Below, piece by piece: positions 27,288 through 34,611 of a stretch of DNA of 64,000 nt. The notes under the pieces are model-generated. The model was not told where the DNA came from and ran no database searches. It saw only the letters and a list, made by a program, of their open reading frames with translations. Each line of letters begins with the position of its first letter. Positions within the stretch are counted from its first letter, which is position 1. The stretch covers positions 186,001 to 250,000 of the forward strand of contig NZ_JALQDG010000042.1 in assembly GCF_023631325.1 (NCBI RefSeq), given 5' to 3'. The stretch comes from Caballeronia sp. INDeC2. GTDB taxonomy: Bacteria > Pseudomonadota > Gammaproteobacteria > Burkholderiales > Burkholderiaceae. Position numbers and translations under genes: made by a program.

Positions 27288-28268
27288 ATGACCTCGACAT
27301 CCGTACGCATTGCGCTCAGCATCGGCGACCCCGCCGGCATCGGCGCGGAAATCATCGCCCGACTGCTGGCCGATCCCGCCACGCGCCAACGCGCGCATGT
27401 CACGCTCATCGGTAACCGCGATGCGCTCGCGCGCGGCGCCGCCTCGGCCGGCGTGCCGGTCCCGCAGGCCGATGAATGGCTTGCCATCCCGGCATGGGCG
27501 GGCAGCGACGCCGTGTTCGAGCCGGGCGTCATCACCGAGGCAAGCGGCCGCTTCATGCTCGATTCGCTCCGTCTCGCCGTGCGGCATGTCGTCGAAGGGC
27601 GCGCGGATGCCGTGTGCTTCGGCCCGCTCAACAAGAGCGCGCTGCGCGCCGGCGGCATGCAGGAAGAAGACGAGATGCGCTGGTTCGCGAAGCTGCTGGA
27701 CCATCGCGGCGTGTGCGGCGAACTCAACGTGCTCGATCCGCTCTGGACGGCGCGCGTGACCTCTCATGTTCCGCTGCGGGAAGTGGCCGCGCGACTGTCG
27801 CCCGAAGCCGTCGCGGAGGCCATCGGCATGCTCGCCGCGGCGCTGCGCGCGTCGGGCGTGGCGGCGCCGCGCATCGGCGTGTGCGGACTCAATCCGCACA
27901 ACGGCGATCACGGCAACTACGGCAGCGAGGAGACCGACATCATCGAGCCGGGCATGCGCCTCGCCGCCGCGCGCGGGTTCGCATCGTCCGGGCCTTATCC
28001 CGCCGACACGATCTTCCTGCGCGCCCGCGCCGGCGAGCTCGACGGCATCGTCACGATGTATCACGACCAGGGGCAGATCGCGACCAAGCTGCTCGGCTTC
28101 GAGGTCGGCGTGACCGTGGAAGGCGGTCTGCCGATTCCCGTGACGACGCCCGCCCATGGCACCGCGTACGACATCGTCGGACTGGGCCGCGCAAGCGGCA
28201 CCGCGATGGCCCGCGCCTTCGACCTCGCCTGCCGGATGGCTCATTCGAAGCAGACCGCGGCCGCCTGA
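27288..28268 (+). CDS. pdxA: PdxA-family 4-hydroxythreonine-4-phosphate dehydrogenase-like protein
   Basis: A 326-residue NAD-dependent dehydrogenase with PdxA hallmarks: SIGDPAGIGAEIIARLL at the N-terminus, FGPLNKSALRAGG near residue 110, the metal histidine in TSHVPLREVA near residue 160, GLNPHNGDHGNYGSEE near 205, YHDQGQIATKLLGF near 265 and TTPAHGTAYDIVG near 290. The divergent sequence and the catabolic neighbourhood suggest a PdxA2-type enzyme that oxidises 4-phospho-D-threonate or D-erythronate rather than vitamin B6 biosynthesis. The sugar-acid kinase (DUF1537) that normally accompanies PdxA2 is not in this window. It precedes an MFS carrier in the same direction. Confidence 0.85.
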   Translation: MTSTSVRIALSIGDPAGIGAEIIARLLADPATRQRAHVTLIGNRDALARGAASAGVPVPQADEWLAIPAWAGSDAVFEPGVITEASGRFMLDSLRLAVRHVVEGRADAVCFGPLNKSALRAGGMQEEDEMRWFAKLLDHRGVCGELNVLDPLWTARVTSHVPLREVAARLSPEAVAEAIGMLAAALRASGVAAPRIGVCGLNPHNGDHGNYGSEETDIIEPGMRLAAARGFASSGPYPADTIFLRARAGELDGIVTMYHDQGQIATKLLGFEVGVTVEGGLPIPVTTPAHGTAYDIVGLGRASGTAMARAFDLACRMAHSKQTAAA

Positions 28269-28356
28269 CACACGCGTCGGACAGGCGCACTTCCAAGTTG
28301 AACAAAGGACCGGCGGCGCGAAAGGCGCCGTCACGGCCATCGCATCTGGAGGAGAC

Positions 28357-29679
28357 ATGAATTCACCCTCGCTGCGCGCACCGCGCACGCATGTTCAGAA
28401 GTACGTGCTGGCGCTGCTCTGCGCGATGTCGTTCATCCTGTATCTCGATCGCGTGAATCTCGCGGCAGCCGCCGGTCCCATCAAGGCGGAACTCGGCTTG
28501 TCGAACACCACGCTCGGCGTCGCGTTCTCGGCGTTCGGCTATACCTACGCGATCTTTCAGATCATCGGCGGTTGGCTCGCCGATCGCATGGGTGCGCGTC
28601 GAACGCTCCTGGTTTGCGGCTCGATCTGGGTGATCGCGACCATTGCGACGGGCATGGTCGGCGGGCTCGCGTCGCTATGCGCCGCGCGCCTTTTGCTCGG
28701 CGTCGGCGAAGGTGCGGCGCTGCCCGCGCAGGCGCGTGCCATCGCCAACTGGTTCCAGATGAAGGACCGGGGATTCGTGCAGGGCATCACGCACTCGTCG
28801 TCGCGGCTTGGCAACGCGGTCGCGCCCACACTCATCGCGCTGCTCGCGACGCTGTACTCGTGGCGGCTGTCGTTCGTGATCGTGGGAGTGATGACGGCAG
28901 TGTGGATCGTCGTGTGGATCGGCTATTACCGCGACGATCCGCGCGAACATCGACGCATCAACGATGCCGAACTCGCGTTGCTGCCGGTGAGCGCCGGCGC
29001 CGCGCACGCGCAGGGAGGCACGCCCTGGCGGCGACTTCTGAGCCGCATGTCGCCGACCATCTTCGTGTACTTCTGTCAGGTGTGGAGCAACACCTTGTTC
29101 TTCAGCTGGGTCCCCCTGTTCTTCCTGCACGGGTACGGGCTCAATCTGAAGGATTCGGCGATTTTCGCCTCGGGTGTGTTTCTGGCCGGTGTCGTCGGCG
29201 ACGTGACCGGCGGTTTTCTCAGCGATCGCGTGCTCAAGCGCACCGGAAGTCTCAAGCTCGCGCGTCAGGGTGTGATCGCATTCAGTCTGCTCGGCGCGCT
29301 CGTCTTCATGATTCCGGTGATGATGAGCCGCGACCTGACAGTCGCGACGACGTGCCTGTCCGGCGCGTTCTTCATGCTGGAACTGACGGTCGGACCGATC
29401 TGGGCCGTGCCGATGGATGTCGCGCCGCTGCACGCCGGCACCGCGAGCGGCATGCTCAACACGGGCGCCGCCCTTGCGACCATCATCTCGCCGGTCGTGT
29501 TCGGCGTGGTGATCGATGCCACCGGCAACTGGAGTCTGCCGTTCGTCGGCTCGCTTCTGTTCTTGCTGCTGGGCGCGTTGATGACGCTCAGAATTCGTCC
29601 GGACCGCTCGATCGATGAGCGGGCTACGCCGCGTGACATCGAAGGTGATGCATCCGCAAGCGCGAGAAGTTCGGCCTGA
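28357..29679 (+). CDS. MFS transporter, ACS-like organic-acid carrier
   Basis: A 440-residue carrier with about twelve helices. The strong Shine-Dalgarno GGAGGAG ends two bases before the ATG at 28357 and fixes the start. The N-terminus YVLALLCAMSFILYLDRVNLA and the GGWLADRMGARRTL loop between helices 2 and 3 are typical of ACS/phthalate-type permeases. It follows the PdxA-like gene by 88 bases and probably imports its sugar-acid substrate or a related hydroxy acid. Confidence 0.9.
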   Translation: MNSPSLRAPRTHVQKYVLALLCAMSFILYLDRVNLAAAAGPIKAELGLSNTTLGVAFSAFGYTYAIFQIIGGWLADRMGARRTLLVCGSIWVIATIATGMVGGLASLCAARLLLGVGEGAALPAQARAIANWFQMKDRGFVQGITHSSSRLGNAVAPTLIALLATLYSWRLSFVIVGVMTAVWIVVWIGYYRDDPREHRRINDAELALLPVSAGAAHAQGGTPWRRLLSRMSPTIFVYFCQVWSNTLFFSWVPLFFLHGYGLNLKDSAIFASGVFLAGVVGDVTGGFLSDRVLKRTGSLKLARQGVIAFSLLGALVFMIPVMMSRDLTVATTCLSGAFFMLELTVGPIWAVPMDVAPLHAGTASGMLNTGAALATIISPVVFGVVIDATGNWSLPFVGSLLFLLLGALMTLRIRPDRSIDERATPRDIEGDASASARSSA

Positions 29680-29853
29680 AGAGGGTCGTTTCGGGTGGTA
29701 TGCACGCCGCGAGACCTTCCGGCGAGCCCGGCGGCGATACCCATGACGTCCCGCCGGTCCGATTCCCAGGAGAAAGCAGCGTTCGCTCCCACCGGCAATC
29801 TCTTCACGGCATGATCATTGCGGCCCCAGGAGAAACCTCCAGGAGAAAACGCC

Positions 29854-30111
29854 ATGACGAACCGACCTGCCGATAACGACGCCCCGGACACCAGCGATGA
29901 CAACCCCAAATCTCATCCGACATCGAACGCTGAGAAGAATCCGGATGACTGGACCACGGGCGACGAGCCCATGACAGGCGCACAGGCGTCCTACCTCAAG
30001 ACTCTATGCGAGGAAGCCAAGGAGCCTTTCGACGGATCGCTGACCAAGGCCGATGCATCGCGCAGGATCGACGAACTACAGGCGAAGACCGGGCGCGGCA
30101 GGAAAGACTGA
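29854..30111 (+). CDS. DUF3072-family small protein
   Basis: An 85-residue, very hydrophilic protein. After a disordered acidic N-terminus rich in Asp, Asn and Pro, the C-terminal half reads WTTGDEPMTGAQASYLKTLC, EEAKEPFDGSLTKADASRRI and DELQ, which is the DUF3072 domain. Function unknown; it occurs widely in Burkholderia and other soil bacteria. AGGAGA lies eight bases before the ATG, and the same CCAGGAGAAA sequence occurs three times in the preceding 95 bases. Monocistronic. Confidence 0.8.
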   Translation: MTNRPADNDAPDTSDDNPKSHPTSNAEKNPDDWTTGDEPMTGAQASYLKTLCEEAKEPFDGSLTKADASRRIDELQAKTGRGRKD

Positions 30112-30141
30112 TACCGCGCGCGGGCCTGCGCGAGGTGGTGA

Positions 30142-30348
30142 TTCGATCGTGTATTTCGCCATCGCCGACGAGTCTTTCGCGCCCATGCCTGCCGCGAGCG
30201 TTTGGCTCATTTGCCGATGCACCGCGGCGAGAATGGGCAGCGTGCGGCCCGCGTCCGTGGCCGCTTCGGATGCGAGCCGCAAGTCCTTCAACCCGGGCGT
30301 CGCCTTGAAGCCCGGTTCATAGTTCGCATTGGCGATGTTGTCGAATAC
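30142..30348 (-). pseudogene. C-terminal fragment of a 3-hydroxyisobutyrate dehydrogenase-like gene
   Basis: Leftward translation gives YEPGFKATPGLKDLRLASEA, LPILAAVHRQMSQTLAAGMG and AMAKY, the C-terminal helical domain of beta-hydroxyacid dehydrogenases ('GFxxxLxxKDLRLA'). The Rossmann half is absent and the frame is unsupported at both ends. A degenerate relic. Confidence 0.6.
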
Positions 30349-30374
30349 ACCTGACGATGTCCGAAGTCCTGCAC

Positions 30375-30547
30375 GCCGCATCGAAAGTGCGCGACATCAT
30401 GAACCAGATCGCGGCGGCTTCGAACGGATAGAGCGCGACATCGAGCAGTTGAGTCAGGCGATCGCGCAGATGGATCCGGTGACTCAGCAGAATGCCGCGC
30501 TCGTCGAGGAAGCGGCGGCAGCATCGCATACGCTCGACGATCAGGGA
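30375..30547 (+). pseudogene. Methyl-accepting chemotaxis protein fragment
   Basis: Rightward translation shows VRDIMNQIAAAS in one frame, then after a shift IEQLSQAIAQMDPVTQQNAA and LVEEAAAASHTLDDQ in another. This is the signalling-tip and adjacent coiled-coil of a chemoreceptor ('TQQNAALVEEAAAA'). The start, sensory domain and C-terminus are missing and the frame is broken, so it is a relic. It borders the candidate effector cassette on its downstream side. Confidence 0.65.
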
Positions 30548-30595
30548 TGTCTGGGCGAGTCGAGCCGTGCGAGCGTTTGCTTTTCGGTACCTCGA

Positions 30596-31336
30596 TCAGT
30601 ACGTCCACATCTCGGTCATGAGGTCGCGACGTCTGCCGTCGCGCTTCATGCCGCGGTCTGCCTCGGGGATCACGAGCTTGCCGTCGCACAGTCTGTCGCC
30701 GGTATAGAGCGGCACTTCGCGCTCGGGTCGCGCGACGGGCATGCGTCCGGCGAGCCGTATCGAATCTTTCAGTGGCGACCCCTGCACGCGCACGACCTTG
30801 CCATTGGCCGACAAGCCGTAACCTGCGCCCGTCTGCGACTGGTAGTAGATCCACCAGCGGTTCTCCTCGAACTTCATGAACATCACGGCGCGCGGCGCGC
30901 CCGCCATGCCGTAGAACTCGTACGTCATCGCGCCTGCGAGGCGATCGCTCGCGCGGCGCCTCGTCTCGTATTCGCGGCTGAAGTACTGGCTGCCGCCCGT
31001 CACGTGATACACGCGGTACGTGGTCGCGTCGCGCTGATCCACGAGCAGCGAGCAGCCCGAGAAATCGGGCGTGAACACAAAGTTCTTCTCGCCGCCGATG
31101 ATCGGGATATCGCAATGTCCGCCTTGCGGCAACCAGTGAGCGCGAATGGGCTCATCATCGACCATCTGCTCGCGCGGCACGATGCGCACCACGCTGGGCT
31201 CGATGCCCTCCTCGCGCGCGAGGTCGACTTTCGTCGTGCCGTCGGGCGCCTGGAACACGCCGGCGGTGGTGAGGTAGTTGGACTGAATGAACGACTTCGT
31301 GTCCTGAAGGAAATATCGGTTGATTCCGTGCGCCAT
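30596..31336 (-). CDS. Candidate CNF1/BLF1-like deamidase effector (hypothetical)
   Basis: A 246-residue soluble protein without signal peptide or membrane helix; I do not recognise a named family. Near residue 93 it has SGC (Cys95) followed by YRVYH with His111. A cysteine in an (L)SGC-like motif followed 12-16 residues later by a histidine strand is the catalytic layout of CNF1 and Burkholderia lethal factor 1, glutamine deamidases that modify host Rho GTPases or eIF4A. The rest is Tyr/Phe-rich and of mixed alpha/beta character. It is the second gene of a leftward pair whose upstream promoter matches the T6SS-region ECF signature. The function is inference from a short motif. Confidence 0.75.
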   Translation of the reverse strand: MAHGINRYFLQDTKSFIQSNYLTTAGVFQAPDGTTKVDLAREEGIEPSVVRIVPREQMVDDEPIRAHWLPQGGHCDIPIIGGEKNFVFTPDFSGCSLLVDQRDATTYRVYHVTGGSQYFSREYETRRRASDRLAGAMTYEFYGMAGAPRAVMFMKFEENRWWIYYQSQTGAGYGLSANGKVVRVQGSPLKDSIRLAGRMPVARPEREVPLYTGDRLCDGKLVIPEADRGMKRDGRRRDLMTEMWTY

Positions 31337-31355
31337 GATGATGGAAATTGAATGA

Positions 31356-32657
31356 TCAGTTTTGCGCGAACGCGTTTATCACATGGCGGCTGATCTTCTG
31401 TACGTCCCCGGACGTAAAGCCGCGCAGATTTGCCAGCTCGTTCTTCAGACCGCGCAGCAAGTCCGGCGAATAATCGCGATATTGCTCCGCGTCGTGACTA
31501 CCGATCTGGGCTTTGGCAAGGCGCCTTGCCGCGCGATTGGCTTCGTCGCGGGACCAGCCTAGCGTGCGAATGCTTCTCTGAAATTGCGCGTTGCGCTGCA
31601 CGCGGTTCGCCTCTTGCTCGAGGCGTCGTTCCGCCTGGCTCAAAAGAAATCGCCTGTCCCGCCAGGCGACGTAACCGACGAGGCCCGGCGGGCACTGGAT
31701 CTCTACACGCTCATAGGTGATGCCGTGTTTGACGAAGGCGAGCATGCGTTTGCCGGACGATGAACCCGCGTCCTCGAGATAGAACACCTGCATGCCGAGC
31801 AGGGCCATCGGTTCGAGCATGCCGCTGCGCATGCCGATATGGATCACGTTGCTGCTCTCCCGCAGAAACTGAAAGAAGGCCAGTTGCGCGAGGAACGTTT
31901 GATCGCCGAATCCTTTAACCCAGTCCGGGTCCTTCCACAAGTCGGCCATGCTGAACACCTGAGGCATCTCCGAGGCGATCGTCTTCATCTTGTCGTTGCG
32001 CTCGTCGCCGCAGAGCAGCACCGTCGCACGGGGAGCGCGTTGCGTGAATTCTTCCGCCAGTTGCCGGATGCCTGTGAAGCTCGAATCGAGCTCCGGGTGC
32101 GCGCCGCCGCGCTTGCCGCTCTGACGGCTCCAGAGCGCGACGATGTTCGCCGGCGGTGCCGCGAGGTTGAACGTTCTGGACATGAAGGCTCTGACGAGCT
32201 TCTGTTGTTCGTCCGGCAGCTTGGTTGCGCCCCATGCGCGCGCAATGGCGCTGCTCGTCTCGTCGCACCAGCAGTTCGCGAGCGCACCCGTTACGTACGA
32301 AATCGATTCAGGCAATCTATCGCGAGGAAGTACGTCTTCGAGTTCCTGAAGCACCGTGTTCGTGCGCTCGTCGTGCAAGACGTTCGTCCGCGCGGTGCTC
32401 CCGTATTTTTTCGCCTTGACCCCTTGCCAGACGGCTTCGATCCGCGCACGTCCGGAAATGTCGATCTCGATGACCTGTCCCATCACGCCCGTGTCCTCGT
32501 AGATTCTTTTGATCTGCGTGCTCCTGTCGGCATACTGACCGGTCGCGCTCTTGTCGATGAGCAGGATGATCCGCACGCCGGGATCGGCGGCAAGAAGCGC
32601 CGAAGCCGCGTAGGTGTCGCCCGACATGTAACCGCATTGAAGAATCTTTGTGTGCAT
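31356..32657 (-). CDS. Unrecognised protein in the candidate effector cassette
   Basis: A 433-residue soluble protein with no signal peptide. The N-terminus (KILQCGYMSGDTYAASALLA) and a central VIHIGMRSGMLEPMALLGMQ with VFYLED following recall the nucleotide-sugar site of GT-B/O-fucosyltransferase-like folds ('SGxLxxAxLxG'), but the match is weak. The last 100 residues are Arg/Ala/Gln-rich and likely helical. GGAGGA precedes the ATG at 32657. It is the first gene of a pair with the deamidase candidate, under an ECF-signature promoter at 32699-32724. It may be a co-effector, an immunity/chaperone partner or a glycosyltransferase. Confidence 0.7.
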   Translation of the reverse strand: MHTKILQCGYMSGDTYAASALLAADPGVRIILLIDKSATGQYADRSTQIKRIYEDTGVMGQVIEIDISGRARIEAVWQGVKAKKYGSTARTNVLHDERTNTVLQELEDVLPRDRLPESISYVTGALANCWCDETSSAIARAWGATKLPDEQQKLVRAFMSRTFNLAAPPANIVALWSRQSGKRGGAHPELDSSFTGIRQLAEEFTQRAPRATVLLCGDERNDKMKTIASEMPQVFSMADLWKDPDWVKGFGDQTFLAQLAFFQFLRESSNVIHIGMRSGMLEPMALLGMQVFYLEDAGSSSGKRMLAFVKHGITYERVEIQCPPGLVGYVAWRDRRFLLSQAERRLEQEANRVQRNAQFQRSIRTLGWSRDEANRAARRLAKAQIGSHDAEQYRDYSPDLLRGLKNELANLRGFTSGDVQKISRHVINAFAQN

Positions 32658-32698
32658 GCGTGTCCTCCGTGCCCGATTTGGAATCGCCCTGCATTCAG

Positions 32699-32724
32699 AA
32701 CACCGAAGCAACCTCGCTTATTCC
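32699..32724 (-). promoter_or_regulatory. ECF-type promoter of the candidate effector cassette
   Basis: On the minus strand GGAATAA is followed after 15 bases by TGTT, the signature shared by seven intergenic sites in this window. The TGTT lies about 40 bases before the ATG at 32657, a normal promoter distance. Confidence 0.6.
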
Positions 32725-32827
32725 ATCGGTCGACGCCTCTACGTGTGACGAGCAATGCGCGAAGAGCTGTCCTATACTGCTCAACTTTTCGATTCGACGC
32801 ATCGTCGCCTCGGACCTCGACGGCCTC

Positions 32828-33898
32828 ATGTCTCCACTCCGGCACGCGCAGCTCCTTCTTCGATATGCCTGCATCGCGATGACGCTCGCGGCTCTGGTCG
32901 CGTCGTTCGCGTGGGTTGCGGGATGGATCCGTCTGCCCGGCGCGATGCCCGCGCTGTCCGCCGCGCGGCTCATCGATGCGTTCGAGGGCGCGGGCGGAAA
33001 GCATCCCGGCTTCCGCCGCAATCATGCGAAAGGCATCTGCGTGAGCGGCTATTTCGACAGCAACGGCAATGGCCTGGCGCTGTCGCGCGCGAGCGTGTTC
33101 GAACGCGGACGGCGCACGCCGTTGATCGGCCGCTTTTCCGCCCCCGGCGGCAATCCTTCCGAGGACGATGCGCTCACCACCGTGCGCAGCTTCGCGCTGC
33201 GCTTCGAAATGAGCGACGGCGAAGAATGGCGCACCGGCATGAACTCCGCGCCGGTGTTCGCGGTGCGCACGCCGCAGGCGGTGTACGAGCAAATGGAAGC
33301 GATGCGGCCCGACGCGCGCACCGGCCGTCCCGATCCCGCGAAGCTCGATGCCTTCTTCGCGCGTCATCCCGAAACGAATGCGCTGCGCGACTGGCTCGCG
33401 AGTCATCCGCCTTCATCGGCGTTTCATGACGCGACCTACTACAGCATCAACGCGTTCCGCTTCACGAATGCCCATGGCGATACGCGCTTCGTGCGCTGGA
33501 GCGTGGCGCCGTGGACGCCCTACGCACCCTCGGCCGCGCGCGCGAATTCCGCTCACGACCCCGATTTCCTCGCCCACGGTCTGAGATCACGGCTGCAAAA
33601 AGGTCCTGTGAGCTGGAGGTTGATGCTCACGCCCGCCGTCCCCGGCGATCCGGCCGACGACGCGACGCGCGCCTGGCCGCCCGAGCGCGAACTGCATCGC
33701 GTGGACGCGGGCGCGCTGGTCATCACGCATGCCGAGGCGCAGATCGACGGCGCGTGCCGCGATATCAACTTCGATCCCGTCGTGCTCCCCCCGGGCATCG
33801 CCCCATCCGACGACCCGCTGCTCGCCGCCCGCTCCGCCGCTTATGCCGAATCGTCCTCGCGACGCGCCAGCGAGCAGGCGCACGCAAAGGCGCGTTGA
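32828..33898 (+). CDS. Catalase-family peroxidase (SrpA-like), membrane anchored
   Basis: A 356-residue heme protein. Residues 10-35 form an N-terminal hydrophobic segment (ACIAMTLAALVASFAWVAGW), a signal or anchor that places it in the periplasm. The catalytic distal histidine is in RRNHAKGICVSGYF near residue 67. YYSINAFRFTNAHGDTRFVRW matches the catalase core, and the proximal tyrosine fits LAARSAAYAESSSRR near the C-terminus. SrpA-type 'catalase-related peroxidases' are shorter than true catalases. The start at 32828 is chosen because the upstream extension lacks coding character. A possible -10 (TATACT, 32773) lies upstream; no ECF-signature site is seen on this strand. Confidence 0.85.
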   Translation: MSPLRHAQLLLRYACIAMTLAALVASFAWVAGWIRLPGAMPALSAARLIDAFEGAGGKHPGFRRNHAKGICVSGYFDSNGNGLALSRASVFERGRRTPLIGRFSAPGGNPSEDDALTTVRSFALRFEMSDGEEWRTGMNSAPVFAVRTPQAVYEQMEAMRPDARTGRPDPAKLDAFFARHPETNALRDWLASHPPSSAFHDATYYSINAFRFTNAHGDTRFVRWSVAPWTPYAPSAARANSAHDPDFLAHGLRSRLQKGPVSWRLMLTPAVPGDPADDATRAWPPERELHRVDAGALVITHAEAQIDGACRDINFDPVVLPPGIAPSDDPLLAARSAAYAESSSRRASEQAHAKAR

Positions 33899-33916
33899 AA
33901 AAAGCCCAAAACCCGC

Positions 33917-33942
33917 GGAATAAAGGGTTTCGGCAAAGTGTT
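33917..33942 (+). promoter_or_regulatory. ECF-type promoter of the sigma/anti-sigma operon
   Basis: GGAATAA, 15 bases, TGTT (then TC). The -35 element sits in the 10-base loop of an inverted repeat AAACCC...GGGTTT (33909-33930). About 120 bases separate it from the sigma factor ATG. The same signature recurs at six other sites, which suggests positive autoregulation. Confidence 0.65.
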
Positions 33943-34065
33943 TCATCCCAAGTTAAACTTTGTGGTCCGTACCTCGCGCCGATGCCGACAAAGAGACGAT
34001 CGACCACGATCGCGACAGCATGCGCGGCATGGGTCCGCACGGGGATCATGGAGAGATACGTTTAA

Positions 34066-34611
34066 ATGAGCGGTGCAGACCTGCCCGGCATGCTTCCCGA
34101 AATGCTGCCGCGCCTATGGGCATTCGCGCTTCGGCTATCGGGCGACCGGCACGACGCGGAAGACCTCGTGCAGCGCGCCTGCCTGCGCGGACTCGAGCGT
34201 GCGCATCAGCTTCAGCCCGATACGGCGCCGCTTAGCTGGATGTATTCCATCGTCCATTCCACCTGGATCAACGAGTTGCGCGCCCGCAGCGTGCGCAAGC
34301 GCGCGAGCTTCGAATGGGACGACGACTTCCTCGAAAATCTTCCCGACCCCGTCGATAAAAGCCCGGAAACGCAGCTCATGCACGGCCAGATCGTCGAGGC
34401 GATCGAGCGTCTGCCGGAGGCGCAGCGCGTCGTCATGTTGCTCGTCGCGGTCGAGGGACTGACCTATCAGCAAGCCGCCGACGTGCTGGACATTCCCATC
34501 GGCACGGTCATGAGCCGGCTCTCGCGCGCGCGCCAGTCGGTCGGCGCCATGTTCGGGCAGGAGACGCAAAAGCCCCGCCCCGCTCAGACTCACAAGGATT
34601 CATTCGCATGA
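34066..34611 (+). CDS. ECF-type RNA polymerase sigma factor
   Basis: A 181-residue sigma-70 family protein with regions 2 and 4 only. Region 2 holds FALRLSGDRHDAEDLVQRACL (residues about 24-44); region 4 holds IERLPEAQRVVMLLVAVEGL and ADVLDIPIGTVMSRLSRAR (about 105-155). GGAGAG lies ten bases upstream of the ATG. The stop overlaps the start of a membrane anti-sigma gene (ATGATG), the classic sigma/anti-sigma coupling. A GGAATAA/TGTT promoter lies upstream and recurs before the T6SS operon, so this factor is the likely master of the region. In Xanthomonas citri the T6SS is controlled by an ECF factor, EcfK, with the kinase PknS; this locus is comparable. Confidence 0.93.
   Translation: MSGADLPGMLPEMLPRLWAFALRLSGDRHDAEDLVQRACLRGLERAHQLQPDTAPLSWMYSIVHSTWINELRARSVRKRASFEWDDDFLENLPDPVDKSPETQLMHGQIVEAIERLPEAQRVVMLLVAVEGLTYQQAADVLDIPIGTVMSRLSRARQSVGAMFGQETQKPRPAQTHKDSFA

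Noticed and set aside
29760..29850. Three CCAGGAGAAA copies before the DUF3072 gene as a regulatory array
   Set aside because: Irregular spacing and each copy is simply a Shine-Dalgarno-like sequence; not convincing as an operator.
32773..32778. TATACT as a full sigma-70 promoter for the catalase-like gene
   Set aside because: Good -10 box but no -35 at 16-18 bases; mentioned only as possible.
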